Shown one piece after another: positions 16,410 to 27,015 of a stretch of 61,018 bases of DNA. Source of the stretch: Acidobacteriota bacterium. GTDB taxonomy: Bacteria > Acidobacteriota > Terriglobia > Terriglobales > Acidobacteriaceae. The notes beneath the pieces are model-generated. The model saw only the letters and a program-made list of their open reading frames with translations, did not search any database and was not told the origin of the DNA. Each line of letters starts with the position of its first letter. Position 1 is the first letter of the stretch. The stretch spans positions 1-61,018 of the forward strand of contig QIBC01000191.1 of the NCBI GenBank assembly GCA_003225215.1, in the 5' to 3' direction. The position numbers and the translations under genes were made by a program.

Positions 16410-16712
16410 CTGCCGCCTAGGAAACCATGAATCTGACAGCTGTGCACAATGCCAGAGGTACATTGTTCAAAATCCAAAATTCCCGTAAGTGGTGCGCTTA
16501 CAACGACAAACGCGGCGGGGCATTTCCAAAGTCGATGACCGATGGTGAGTGAGCGTCCGACAGAGAGCGGCTGAAGTGAGGTCGGGACAGGAGCCAATCC
16601 GGGTTCTTCTTGAAGGAGTGAGCCGGATGTGATACCAAATACGGACTCCGAATTTCCTTCTGACAAAGCGCTCTTACAATTCCTCCACCCCCGGGAGGGA
16701 GAGGCTGGCTCC

Positions 16713-19016
16713 GTGATCGTCCGGAAACTTGCGTGCGGCCCACTGGAGTTGGTCGTGTGTCTGACCGTCTCCGCATTCGGGCTCGGACAAGCAGTCTCAC
16801 CCCAGCCGCAGCAGACTGCCGTCGCCACAACTGCTGCCGATGTGGCACAGCTACCTTCAGCGCGCAACAAAGATGAAGACCAGCAAAGCAAAGACACTGT
16901 CATCCAGGCTCCCCAGCGACGACTGCCGAACCGCCGCCCGATTACGACTAGCTCGATTGAAGGGCTCGTCACTGGCATGGACGGGCGTGGAATCGGCGGA
17001 ACAACAGTCGTAATTCGGGATAGCAATGGAAGAATGCGCGCCGCCATGACCGATGCCGATGGCGTGTTTCGGGTCAGCGATCTCAACGCCGGAGTTTATC
17101 GGATTGAATGGCGCAGACAGGGTTTTCAGGACTTTACCCGGCAGAACGTTCGCGTCGGCTCAGGGGAAGTTTTGAGCATCGAGGTAAAGCTGCAATCGAC
17201 TGAAGAGTTCCTGGCGCAGGGTCCGATGGATCGGCCACTCGCGGGCGCTGTGCCGCCGAAGGCTGGCCAGACCGATACCGAGGCACGGCAGCCCTACAAC
17301 GAAATACGGCGGCGTCCGAACGAGACAATGCCGGCCGAGCAAAGTCCAACGGCCCAGGCTCCTCCCACGGAAAATGAAAATTTCGAGAAGAGAACTTACC
17401 GTTGGGATATCTCCGGAGGCGACCCGAAGGATCCACTGAACGCCTACAAGCGGTATCCGGCTTCAGGCGAGTACGAGTACACCAGCGGCCATTGGTACGA
17501 TCCCTTCAATCGCAACAAGCTCAAGGGCGACTATCCGATCTTTGGACAGCAAACTTTCTTCGTTTTTACCGGCAGCGCCGTCAGTGCCGTGGACGGTCGG
17601 CGCCTGCCGACTCCAAGCCTGGTGGCCGCGCGCAATCCAGGATCGTTTCAGTTCTTCGGCAATGGCGGACAGTTCTTCCTTAGCCAGATGTTTCGCTTTA
17701 CTGGAGAGCTCTACCACGGTGACGCCAGTTTCCGTCCAAAAGATTGGCGGATCGTCTTCACGCCTGCTTTCGATGTGAACTATCTCCTCACACGGGAACG
17801 CGGCATCGTGAATATCAATCCCCAGCGGGGAACGGATCGATTCGACGATCACGTTGGTCTGCAGGCCGCGTTTTTTGAGTACAAGATCAAGGACCTTAGC
17901 CCGAACTTCGACTTCGTTTCAGTTCGCGCCGGCATTCAGCAATTCCAGAGCGATTTCCGCGGACTGATTTATTCCGAGGAGCAACCCGGGCTGCGGATCT
18001 TCGGGAATCTGAAGTCGGACAAATACGAGTACAACCTCGCATACTTTTATCACTTGGAGAAAGACACCAACAGCGGGCTGAACACGTTTAACGATCGCCA
18101 TCAGCAGGTAGCGATCGCGAACCTGTACGTCCAGGACTTTCTGTTCAAGGGTTACACGACTCAATTCAGCTATCACTTTGATAAGGATGATCCTTCGATC
18201 TACTACAACAACAATGGGGTCATCACACGTCCTGAGCCAATTGGCGTGATTATTCCGCACGGGATTCGTTCGCACTACATTGGAACGACCAGCAACGGTC
18301 ACATTAAGCGTATCAACGTGTCTTCCGCGTTTTATCAAGTATTGGGGTATGACACAGACAACCAGGTCGCATCGCGCCGCAATGTTGTTCCTTGTCCACA
18401 GGGGTTTGGAAAGTGCGATCGCGTAGACATCAACGCGCAATTGGCCGCGCTGGAATTATCGCTAGACAAAGATTGGCTACGCCTGCGCACCTCATTCTTC
18501 TACGCTTCAGGCGATAAGAATCCGCGCGATGGCATAGCGCGCGGATTCGATTCCATTGATGAATCGCAGAGTTTTGCCGGCGGTCCGTTCAGCTTCTGGA
18601 ATCGCGAAGGCATTCGACTCACGGGCACGCTGATCGGCCTCAAGTCGGACAATGCTCTGTTTCCCGATTTGAGAGCGAGCAAGAACGAGGGTCAGGCGAA
18701 CTATGTAAATCCGGGCGCATATGTGTACAACGCGGGAGCCGACTTTGACATAACGCCGAAGATGCGCTGGGTAGTGAACTTCAACTACCTGCAGTTCGTG
18801 CACACCGAGCCGATTCAGTTAGTGCTCTTCCAGAACCACATTCATCGCGGAATCGGAGCGGACTTTGGTACCGGAGTGATATACCGGCCGCCATTGTCGG
18901 AGAACATCATTATCGAAGGCGGCATTACCGGATTGGTTCCGGCGCGTGGCTTGCGCGACATTTACACGGGCCAAACGCTGCTTAGCGCCTTCGGCCTGAT
19001 TAAGTTTGTGTTCTGA
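16713..19016 (+). CDS. Outer-membrane beta-barrel with carboxypeptidase-regulatory-like N-terminus
   Basis: A 767-residue protein from a GTG start that opens a signal peptide (CGPLELVVCLTVSAFGLGQA). Residues about 75-160 form a CarboxypepD_reg-like beta-sandwich (SSIEGLVTGMDGRGIGG, then GVFRVSDLNAGVYRIEWRRQG). The rest consists of alternating amphipathic strands and ends in Phe, LIKFVF, the outer-membrane insertion signature. No TonB plug and no heme motif are visible. A GTG at 16629 is an alternative start. The next gene, 35 bases downstream, is a multiheme cytochrome, so this barrel may serve as the porin partner that carries the cytochrome through or onto the outer membrane. That role is inference. 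Confidence 0.75.
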   Translation: MIVRKLACGPLELVVCLTVSAFGLGQAVSPQPQQTAVATTAADVAQLPSARNKDEDQQSKDTVIQAPQRRLPNRRPITTSSIEGLVTGMDGRGIGGTTVVIRDSNGRMRAAMTDADGVFRVSDLNAGVYRIEWRRQGFQDFTRQNVRVGSGEVLSIEVKLQSTEEFLAQGPMDRPLAGAVPPKAGQTDTEARQPYNEIRRRPNETMPAEQSPTAQAPPTENENFEKRTYRWDISGGDPKDPLNAYKRYPASGEYEYTSGHWYDPFNRNKLKGDYPIFGQQTFFVFTGSAVSAVDGRRLPTPSLVAARNPGSFQFFGNGGQFFLSQMFRFTGELYHGDASFRPKDWRIVFTPAFDVNYLLTRERGIVNINPQRGTDRFDDHVGLQAAFFEYKIKDLSPNFDFVSVRAGIQQFQSDFRGLIYSEEQPGLRIFGNLKSDKYEYNLAYFYHLEKDTNSGLNTFNDRHQQVAIANLYVQDFLFKGYTTQFSYHFDKDDPSIYYNNNGVITRPEPIGVIIPHGIRSHYIGTTSNGHIKRINVSSAFYQVLGYDTDNQVASRRNVVPCPQGFGKCDRVDINAQLAALELSLDKDWLRLRTSFFYASGDKNPRDGIARGFDSIDESQSFAGGPFSFWNREGIRLTGTLIGLKSDNALFPDLRASKNEGQANYVNPGAYVYNAGADFDITPKMRWVVNFNYLQFVHTEPIQLVLFQNHIHRGIGADFGTGVIYRPPLSENIIIEGGITGLVPARGLRDIYTGQTLLSAFGLIKFVF

Positions 19017-19051
19017 GAAAGCAAGTTGAAACCGGTCAGCTCAGGGGATTA

Positions 19052-19993
19052 ATGAAGAGGTCTCGCGGCGTTCGTTTGGCTGGGGTCTTTGGCCTCGCAA
19101 TTTGCCTGGTCTTCATCACGCGTGTGGTTGCACGCGCAAATCCATCCAGCAATCGACAAGAAGCGCAGCAGCCCCAGCAAGCAGGCTCGGCAAATTCTCA
19201 GGCTACTTCGCCAGATCAAACCGAGAGCATCACCGAACGAACGCAACGGCGGGGATCGCAACTCCTGATTCTTCAGACGCAAGACGAAGCAGACGCCAAA
19301 ACTCGCGGCTGCATGAGCGCCGGCTGCCACACCCCGATCGACAGCACTACGATGCACGCGCCCGGCACGGTCCGGCTGGGATGCACTGACTGCCACGGCG
19401 GCGATGCGTCAGTAATGAACAGCGCGGCCAAGGACTCTGCGCAATATAACGAGGCAAAGAGCAGAGCCCACGTGCGGGCGCGCTTTCGCGAAGACGAGCA
19501 CTCAGCGGCAAATGCGGTGCGTCCGTATTTTGGAGCGCGCTGGCTAAAGGAGAGCCCGGAGTGGGTGAAGTTTGTTAACCCCGGCGACAACCGTGTATCT
19601 CAAGAGACGTGCGGGCGTTCGGGCTGCCACTCTGAAGAGGTGCACCAGGTGCGCACCAGCATGATGACTCATGGTGCAATGCTCTGGGGCGCTGCACTGT
19701 ATAACAACGGCGGGTATCCAATAAAGAATCCGCGTTTTGGCGAGAGTTATGGGCGCGACGGCAAGCCGCAGCGACTGATCACGTGGCCTCCGCCAACTCC
19801 GGAAGAGACGAAGCAGAAAGGAATCTTGCCATACATCGATCCACTGCAGCGCTGGGAGATTTCCCAGCCTGGGAACGTGTTGCGAGTCTTTGAGCGCGGC
19901 GGGCGCGAAAAGGGCGAAGTCGGAAATCCTGTTTCGGATGAGGATCCCGGTCATCCTGACGTGAAGCTGTCCACACGCGGATCGGCAATCTAG
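19052..19993 (+). pseudogene. Multiheme c-type cytochrome/LVIVD protein, N-terminal frame (frameshifted)
   Basis: A 313-residue frame with signal peptide (residues 8-28) and three heme-attachment motifs: CX4CH at 87-93, CXXCH at 111-115, CX4CH at 187-193. It stops at 19991 without the domains expected after STRG. The frame beginning just after, one base shifted, continues the same type of protein with six more CXXCH motifs and no signal peptide. A single missing base near 19980 (within the run CGCGGATC) would join both into one protein of about 1,245 residues. AGGGGA precedes the ATG. It is translated behind the barrel gene. Confidence 0.8.
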
Positions 19994-19995
19994 GT

Positions 19996-22791
19996 TTGTC
20001 GCAACAGTCTGACCCGACGATCTCTAAGAGCGAGAGCGGACATCCTCTGCAGCATGTTTTCACGCTGTCGATCCCGTCCAGTCAGTGCATGACGTGCCAC
20101 ATCCATCCGGGTACGAACATGGTCACTACCTATTTTGGCTATACGTGGTGGGACAACGAGATCAATGCCGACAAGATGTATCCGGAGAAGCAGCACGATC
20201 CTTCGGCAGCGGATGCTTATCAGGCTCAGGTCCGCAATCCCGAGGGCTCTGCGGATCGCGGAAAATGGCGTGACGTAAAGTTCCTGGAACAGGTCGGAAC
20301 TCCTGAGTTCAACAAACAACTCGACAAGACCCAGATGGCGGATTTTCACAGCCATGGCTGGATCTTCCGGGCCGTCTACAAGCACGATCGCAAGGGGAAT
20401 CTGCTCGACGCCGACGGCAATATCGTCGACTGGAAGGATCCCGACAAATTCAAGAAGGCCATTCACCTTTCCGATATTCATCTTGATAAAGGAATGCAGT
20501 GCGCCGACTGCCACTTCTCACAGGACAACCACGGCAACGGTAAGCTCTATGGCGAGACGCGTAATGCGCTGGTAATTACCTGCGAAGCGTGCCACGGCGA
20601 TATCCGCTCACGCGCAACGCTGGTATCGACTGGTCCGGCTGCGCCTGGCAACGGAATCAATCTCGCGATTAACACGACGCCCTTCAAGCAGAAACAGTTT
20701 TACTGGCGCGGTGATCACCTTTTCCAGCGCTCGATCATGGACCCAAATCAGGAATGGGAAGTGGTGCAGGTAGTCGATACCATCACGCCTGGGCGTCCCC
20801 ATTACAGTGAGAAGTCACGCCTGGCAAAGACGATTCAGAAGGATGGCCTCACGTGGGGAGCGATCGCTGACCAGAGCGATCTTACCAAGCTCGCACACTC
20901 ATCCAGCAAGATGAGCTGCCAGAGCTGCCATACGTCGTGGACCACGAGTTGCTTCGGTTGTCATCTGTCGATGTCGGCAAATCAGCGCATGCCTATGCTG
21001 CACAATGAAGGTCTGCTGACACGCAACTATACCGCCTACGACTTCATGGTGCTGCGCGACGACGTGTACATGCTTGGCATCGATGGCACTGTCACGGGCA
21101 ATCGCGTTTCTCCGATCCGCTCCGCGTGCGCTGTCGTTGTCAGCTCGCAAAATGCGCAGCGCGACTGGCTGTACTACCAGCAACAGACAGTTTCGTCCGA
21201 AGGTTTCAGTGGACAAGCTTTTAGTCCGTACGTTCCCCATACGGTTCGCGCCAAGGAAACAAAAGAGTGCACCGACTGCCACGTCTCCCAGGAGAGGGAC
21301 AACAACGCCTGGATGGCCCAAGTCCTTATTCAGGGCACGAATTTCCTCAACTTCATGGGACGCTACGTTTACGTGGCGACCGGCGAGGACGGCTTTAACG
21401 CGGTCAAGATCGCTGAGCACGATGAGCCGCCTGCGATCTACGGAAGCGACTTCCACAAATTCGTATACCCAAAGAATTACGAAGAATTCCAAAAACACAA
21501 GCAGGAACTCGAGGCGGATGAGCATCCGGTTCGCGCAAAGCTCGGCGGGGAGGAGGTGCTGGATATCCAGCTTCGTGGCGAATATGCCTACACAGCGTTA
21601 GGCAAAGGGGGATTCCGCTTTTACGACGTCGCACAGATCGACAATAAAGATTTCTCCGAGAAGATCGTTACCGCGCCGGTTTCTCCTTGGGGGCAGAAGT
21701 TTTACGTAAAGAGCAAATACGCGACGGCGATTGCAACGCCGACCACTCTTGGCGTCGATCCGCTTCGGACCCATGATCCGCAAAACGAAGAGCAGAATAT
21801 CCATTTGATGTACGGTTTCCTCTACGGAACGGATAAATACGAGGGGCTGGTAGTTATCGGGAACAGCCTCAAGGACAAGAAAGATTTTGCCGGCGTGGGC
21901 ACCTTGCTGGACGGCAATCCGGCGAACAATTTCGTCCGTCGCGCCGCTACGTTCAACCCAGATGGAAAGTTGAATGGCGCTCACCGGATCACCATCGCTG
22001 GAGCATACGCGTACATCCTCTGCGATCGTGGACTGGAAGTTGTAAGTCTCGATGATCCGCTGCATCCGAAGATCACGGCTGAGGTCGGCGCGCCTGTGCT
22101 GAACGAACCCACAGGAGTGGCAGTCCAATTCCGCTATGCCTTCGTCACCGACAAGGAAGGGCTGAAGGTCTTGGAAGTGACTCGTCTCGACCAACCAAAA
22201 TTAATCGAAGCCGCGAGAGTTCCTTTGCGGGATGCCCGAAACGTTTATCTGGCGCGCACATACGCTTACGTCTCGGACGGCAGGGACGGCATGGCCATCG
22301 TCGATATCGAGCGTCCCGAGCGTCCGAAGTTGGCGCAGATGTTTAACGCCAATGGCGAGCTCAAGGACACGCGCGATATAAAAACCGGAATGGTCAGCTC
22401 GAGTCAGTTTGCCTTTGTCGCGGATGGTGAAGCCGGTTTCAAGATCGTCCAACTCTTTTCGCCGGTGGATAACGACAAGTTTTATGGATTCAGTCCACCG
22501 CCAACTCCGAAACTCGTCGCCAGGTACAAGACGAAAGGTCCGGCGCTAATCGTCTCCGAAGGCACCGATCGCGACCGTGGCGTGGACGAGAGCGGGAATC
22601 AGCTCTCTGTATTTGGACGTCGCGGCGCGCGGCCATTCAACCAGCAAGAAATGCAACGGATGTACATGCGAAATGGCGAACTCTACACCGTCACCAATGA
22701 TCCTCCTGGACGCCCGGTGGACTCCCACACTCCAATCAAAGCGGGCGATGCTCCCGCGGAGGAGAAGAAGGGAAGCGGCGGAGAAAGGTAG
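19996..22791 (+). pseudogene. Multiheme c-type cytochrome/LVIVD protein, C-terminal frame (frameshifted)
   Basis: A 931-codon frame continuing the preceding gene. Its upstream stop in this frame is at 19957-19959, so the junction must lie between there and 19993. Six CXXCH motifs are at residues 31, 169, 196, 308, 319 and 425 of this frame. Residues about 440-830 form repeated propeller units with YVYVATGEDGF, YAYTALGKGGFRFYDV, YAYILCDRGLEVVSL and YAYVSDGRDGMAIVD, matching LVIVD repeats. The only starts are a TTG at 19996 and no signal peptide follows, so alone it could not receive hemes in the periplasm. The stop codon overlaps the first bases of a dispersed palindrome. Confidence 0.85.
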
Positions 22792-22813
22792 AGACGCAGC
22801 ATGCTGCGTCTCT
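22790..22813. repeat. Dispersed palindrome with AGACGCAGCATGCTGCGTCT core
   Basis: A 24-base perfect palindrome. The 20-base core recurs perfectly at 28341-28360 and, with one change, at 29178-29197; a half copy lies at 46448-46462. Here it begins in the cytochrome stop codon and ends 19 bases before the truncated dioxygenase gene. Confidence 0.85.
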
Positions 22814-22832
22814 TCCATGCCGAGTGTGTAGT

Positions 22833-23576
22833 CTAGGCTGTGTTGTGATTGGAGTGGTTGGCGAACGAACCATGCACCAGCCGGGGATGATGAAACGAGG
22901 CTTCGCCTTTCTTCAACTCGACCGCGACGGGACTCTCGAATTGAGTTCGCTGTTCCTGACTGAGTACAGCATTGATTGCGTCCATGTCTCCGGCGAGTCC
23001 CGTGATCGGTAGATCTGGCCAGCGATGGCTTCCGGCGATGTACTGCAAACATCCATTTTCGCGGGTTGAGTCGTCGAGGGCGATCCAGCAGGTCAGATGA
23101 GCGAGTGGCTTAGTGCGAGTCCAGTAGGAGTAATCCTGATGCCAAGCCACGACACCACCATGGTGCGCCGGCTTGCAAAAGAGTTGATCGTGCCAGAAGC
23201 GCACAGGACCATCGAGCAATTGCGAGGCGCGAACAGTGAATCGTCGGTTCCAGAGCAAGTCATGAAAACCGGGTGCGATGCGCCAGGCGCCAAGGGCATG
23301 AAAGAGTACGGTATCTGGATCGGAGGACTCGTTTGAATGGAACTCGTAGAACAGTTCATTCTCGTTGTGCAACGGATCAGCTAATTGCGAGAGTTCTTGC
23401 CGCAGAATCTCGACTTGGTCGTCGTGGAGGATTCGAACGCCGCTGAGGTATCCATGCTCGCGAAAAAACTGTATTTGCTCCTGACTGAGCTGGAATTGGC
23501 CGGCGCCACCGGTATCCGAACGTTGCAGAAGCTTTCCAAGTGGCTTGTGTTGAAGCGATAGATCCCGGATCGTCAC
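22833..23576 (-). CDS. Phytanoyl-CoA dioxygenase family protein, C-terminally truncated
   Basis: A 247-residue Fe(II)/2-oxoglutarate oxygenase of the PhyH family. The metal triad is visible as HQD (WHQDYSYW, near residue 143) and His in [10 protein letters not shown] near residue 237. The family normally continues about 10-50 residues beyond this histidine and includes the arginine that binds 2-oxoglutarate; here the frame ends NHSNHNTA. Loss of that arginine suggests the enzyme is inactive or altered. The truncation point is 19 bases from a palindromic repeat, so a rearrangement may have cut the gene. It overlaps the MFS gene start region by 4 bases, indicating an operon. Confidence 0.8.
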   Translation of the reverse strand: MTIRDLSLQHKPLGKLLQRSDTGGAGQFQLSQEQIQFFREHGYLSGVRILHDDQVEILRQELSQLADPLHNENELFYEFHSNESSDPDTVLFHALGAWRIAPGFHDLLWNRRFTVRASQLLDGPVRFWHDQLFCKPAHHGGVVAWHQDYSYWTRTKPLAHLTCWIALDDSTRENGCLQYIAGSHRWPDLPITGLAGDMDAINAVLSQEQRTQFESPVAVELKKGEASFHHPRLVHGSFANHSNHNTA

Positions 23577-24889
23577 GATTCCCGTACCGTCGTAATCTCC
23601 TGCGCTGGATCGCCGCCAGCATAAGTCTGCGCAATGATCAGGCGGCGAGCCTCAATGCGGAACTCCTTGAGCTGAGTGCGGAACCAAATGGATCCCAGAA
23701 TTGAGCATGCTCCACCAGCCGCCACGGTAAGTGGAGCCCCCATGCGCTCAGACAGCGCTCCAGCCAACAACGCTCCCAAGGGAGCCATGCCCATCATCAT
23801 CATGGAATAAACAGACATAATCCGCCCGCGCAGACGGTCGGGCACCATGGACTGAATCAAAGTATTCGTGGACGCCATCTGCACCATCATGGACATTCCT
23901 ATTGGAATCAGCAGAAGCGCAGAAACCCGAAATACGCGCGAATAAGAAAACAGAATAAGAAATACTCCAAACGAGGCGGAGGCCGCAGCAACCCAAGTTC
24001 CCAGCCCTCTTAGGCTGGATTTGGCTGCCAGCGCCATGGCTCCGATGAGGGCTCCTGTGCCACTGAATCCCATGAGCATTCCCAGTCCGCGGGCTCCGCT
24101 ATGCAGGATCTGATCGGCAAAGATCGGCATCAGCACCGCGTAGGGCATACCGACAAGACTTACGATTCCAACCAGGAGCAACAACGCAAAGATGGGTTTT
24201 GTCTGCAGCACCCAAAGGAAACCTTCCTTGATGTCCTCTATGGCCGATGTTTCCCGGGAATGAGGCGTCCAGCGTGGGACCTTCATCATCAGAAGTCCAG
24301 CCAACACGGCGATGTAGCTGACCGCGTTAGCGAAGAAGCACCATCCTTCGCCGATAGTGGCGACCAGAATGCCCGCGATCGCCGGCCCGATAACGCGCGC
24401 GCTGTTGAACATCGAGGAATTCAGCGCGATAGCATTCATCAAATCTTCTCTTCCCACCATCTCCACGATGAATGCTTGACGTGCCGGGATATCGAAAGCA
24501 TTCACGAATCCGAGCAACGCGGCGAGCACGAAGACATGCCACACCTTCACCACGCCGAGCAAGGTAATCGCGGCCAGGATGGAGGCAAGGATCATTGAAA
24601 GGGTCTGGGTAACAATGATTACCCGATGGCGGTTTCGGCGATCGACGACAGCGCCGCCGATAGGCGAGAGCAGGAAGATCGGAATTTGGGAGCAAAATGA
24701 GACCGCCCCCAACAGCAGTGATGATCCGGTCAGCCGATAGATAAGCCAGGCTTCGGCCACGTTCTGCATCCAGGTCCCGACCAGGGAAATCAGCTGACCA
24801 GCGAAAAAGAGCTGGAAATTGCGATGGCGCAGAGAGCGAAACGCGCTCGCGAATCGGGAAGGCAGGTAGCTTGTCGTCAGCGTAGCCAC
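23573..24889 (-). CDS. MFS transporter, EntS-like (DHA3/MFS_3)
   Basis: A 438-residue, twelve-helix major-facilitator protein. It starts [20 protein letters not shown] and has the loop signature [18 protein letters not shown] between helices 2 and 3, typical of the MFS_3 exporter group that includes EntS. The family exports siderophores or drugs, substrate unknown. It is the first gene of an operon with the truncated dioxygenase, overlapping it by 4 bases. Confidence 0.88.
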   Translation of the reverse strand: MATLTTSYLPSRFASAFRSLRHRNFQLFFAGQLISLVGTWMQNVAEAWLIYRLTGSSLLLGAVSFCSQIPIFLLSPIGGAVVDRRNRHRVIIVTQTLSMILASILAAITLLGVVKVWHVFVLAALLGFVNAFDIPARQAFIVEMVGREDLMNAIALNSSMFNSARVIGPAIAGILVATIGEGWCFFANAVSYIAVLAGLLMMKVPRWTPHSRETSAIEDIKEGFLWVLQTKPIFALLLLVGIVSLVGMPYAVLMPIFADQILHSGARGLGMLMGFSGTGALIGAMALAAKSSLRGLGTWVAAASASFGVFLILFSYSRVFRVSALLLIPIGMSMMVQMASTNTLIQSMVPDRLRGRIMSVYSMMMMGMAPLGALLAGALSERMGAPLTVAAGGACSILGSIWFRTQLKEFRIEARRLIIAQTYAGGDPAQEITTVRES

Positions 24890-25637
24890 TTTATCGTTCG
24901 ATGCGGCAGTGGGGACGAAAACCTCAACTGGTCTGAAGATCGTAAGACTGCTGCAACTCCCATCATACCGACTCGGGAACGCCAGGAGGATGACTGACTC
25001 CCAGTATTGCTTACTTCAAGACTACCTATAACAGCTGGGCCACCGATCGGGCCTTTGAAGCCCAACCGCCACGCCGGCGACTTATAGAGGCGCGATCTTA
25101 GCAACAGCTTCGGCTCGCTGCACGATACATTCACGCGCATTCTCGGGGCAGAGTGGACTTGGCTGGAGCGTTAGCTTGGACGCTGGCAGCAGGTCTGCTT
25201 CAGCCTCGAAATTCGCTGATCTTGAGGCTGTTTGCCCGAAGGTGACCCAGATTCGCTCCGATCGCGAGAAATGGATGTCTTCTCTGCGAGAAGACGATTT
25301 CGGCAAGGACATTTCGCTATCGAAATTCATGGGGAGAGTTCTACATCTATCCGCTCTGACAGCAGCTCGCGCATGTCGTGAACCATTCGATTTGTCATCG
25401 TGGCAGATCACCACTATGTTGCGACAACCAGGGCGGCAGCAACCTCGACCGATCTGCTGCTCTACTACGATGAACTCAACGAGCCGCAAAGCTCAGCGGG
25501 TGCCAGATAGGAACAGAACTTTCCGGGCATGGCGAGGCACGCATGGATCCGAAGAGTTGCTCGCAGTGTGATGCGTGAAAACGTGTCTGTTACCTTTGTG
25601 TATCCAAAATCTCTGAAAAACTCTTGCGATTAGAGGG
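24890..25637. other. Intergenic region without a confident gene
   Basis: About 750 bases between the MFS gene and a small basic open frame. Opposing frames overlap here (minus strand ending 25082 and plus strand 25176-25571). The minus frame has a plausible coding tail (PSPLCPENARECIVQRAEA) and the plus strand shows a shifted segment RFVIVADHHYVATTR. I cannot assign either to a family; remnants of a decayed gene are possible. Confidence 0.4.
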
Positions 25638-25766
25638 ATGTTGTTTTATTTTCGATTCGCCATGCAGGAACATGACGAAAACGCTGATGATATAAGCGCC
25701 TCTGATCGCGCGCGCCAGCGTGCACAGAAGGCCCAAAAGCCGCACGGCAAGAAGAAAAAAGAGTAA
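25638..25766 (+). CDS. Possible small lysine-rich protein
   Basis: A 42-residue frame with an acidic middle (QEHDENADDISASDRAR) and a basic end (KPHGKKKKE). AGAGGG directly abuts the first ATG, so initiation there is questionable; an internal ATG at 25662 has no ribosome site. No family recognised. Low confidence. Confidence 0.25.
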   Translation: MLFYFRFAMQEHDENADDISASDRARQRAQKAQKPHGKKKKE

Positions 25767-25844
25767 CCGCTCAACCTACTACTGATGGCATAGCCGCTTC
25801 CATCAGATCGTAAAGAAGCAGCATAGTGCATCTCCACGCGGATG

Positions 25845-26978
25845 CTAACGCACATTTACAGGTCGCAAGACCCGTGCGACTGCGTCGATCAAGACGCGAT
25901 TTTGGTCGGGTGTTCCAACCGTGATTCGTAACGCCCTGGGAATACCCCATGGCGCCAAGCTGCGGACGATGCAGCCTTCGTTTTGAATCCGCCCTGCAAG
26001 CTGATTTGGATCTTCCGAAGTTTCCAGATACAGAAAGTTCGCAGTGGTCGGTACTATCCGGAAGCCCAGCTCCTGCAAACGGGCAGTCAGATATTCGACT
26101 CCTTCACTGTTGCGTTCGACCGAAAGGCGAATGTGGGTCTCGTCCTTCAGCGCAGCCACAGCACCGGCTTCGCCCGCGGTGGAAACCGAAAATGCCGTAC
26201 GCATCTGGGCGAAATAGCGCAGCATCTGTGGATCGCCGATGCCATAACCAACGCGCAAGCCAGCCAATCCATGAGCTTTCGAGAAAGTGCGCAGCACGAT
26301 TACGTTCTGGCGTTGCTTCCTCACCCATTCGATCGAGCGTGAGTACACCTGATTCTTCTTGCGCGAATAAAACTCTCCATAATCGGAATACGCCTCGTCT
26401 AACGCGACCATCACGTGTGAAGGCACGCGCTCGATGAAGCGATCAAGCTCATCGGCGAAAAACATCGTTCCCGTGGGATTGTTTGGATTCGCGATGTACA
26501 CGACGCGCGTATCTGCCGTGATGGCCGAAGCGATGGCATCAAGATCGAACCCATCGTTGCGAGTTGGAACCTCGATCAGTCGTCCACCCGCAGCGCACGT
26601 CACGATCGAGTAAATGATGAATGAGGATTTGCTGGTGACAGCATTCAGTCCTGGAGCAAGCAGCGTTCGCGCCACGATATCGATCAGCGCGGTCGAACCG
26701 TCAGTGACGAGAATTTGCTCTGGCTCGACGCCATGGTGCTCAGCGAGGACGAGACGCAAACGGTTAGCATCGTTGTCCGGATAAAAGTTGATTGCGGTTG
26801 CTGCTTGTCGTATGGCAGCTATAGCTAGTGGAGAGGGGCCGAATGGATTCTCGTTCGATGCCAGTTTTATGCAGCGAATGCCACTTTCGCGCTCAGCCTG
26901 TCGCACCGGCTTGCCCGGCACATACTTCGACAGCGCTCGTATGTGAGCCGGTACAAAATCTTCGATATTTTTCATCAA
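25845..26978 (-). CDS. hisC: Histidinol-phosphate aminotransferase
   Basis: A 377-residue fold-type I PLP aminotransferase. It has LASNENPFGPSP at the N-terminus, NPNNPTG near residue 165, the PLP lysine in TFSKAHGLAGLRVGYG, and the C-terminal R(I/V)TVGTPDQN motif. Length and motifs match HisC, which converts imidazole-acetol phosphate and glutamate to histidinol phosphate. Paralogues for aromatic amino acids cannot be excluded. No other his genes are adjacent; it follows rluB by 37 bases on the same strand as the last gene of a housekeeping run. Confidence 0.88.
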   Translation of the reverse strand: MMKNIEDFVPAHIRALSKYVPGKPVRQAERESGIRCIKLASNENPFGPSPLAIAAIRQAATAINFYPDNDANRLRLVLAEHHGVEPEQILVTDGSTALIDIVARTLLAPGLNAVTSKSSFIIYSIVTCAAGGRLIEVPTRNDGFDLDAIASAITADTRVVYIANPNNPTGTMFFADELDRFIERVPSHVMVALDEAYSDYGEFYSRKKNQVYSRSIEWVRKQRQNVIVLRTFSKAHGLAGLRVGYGIGDPQMLRYFAQMRTAFSVSTAGEAGAVAALKDETHIRLSVERNSEGVEYLTARLQELGFRIVPTTANFLYLETSEDPNQLAGRIQNEGCIVRSLAPWGIPRALRITVGTPDQNRVLIDAVARVLRPVNVR

Positions 26979-27015
26979 TTTGCTTCAGGAGAGCTGCAAA
27001 GAACTTGAGAGTGTA

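Noticed and set aside
19950-20000. Programmed frameshift in the cytochrome
   Set aside because: No slippery heptamer or strong stem-loop is evident; a one-base sequence change explains the break.
25082-25489. Minus-strand 135-codon frame as a gene
   Set aside because: Only its tail looks coding and no family or ribosome site is seen; kept as an unassigned region.
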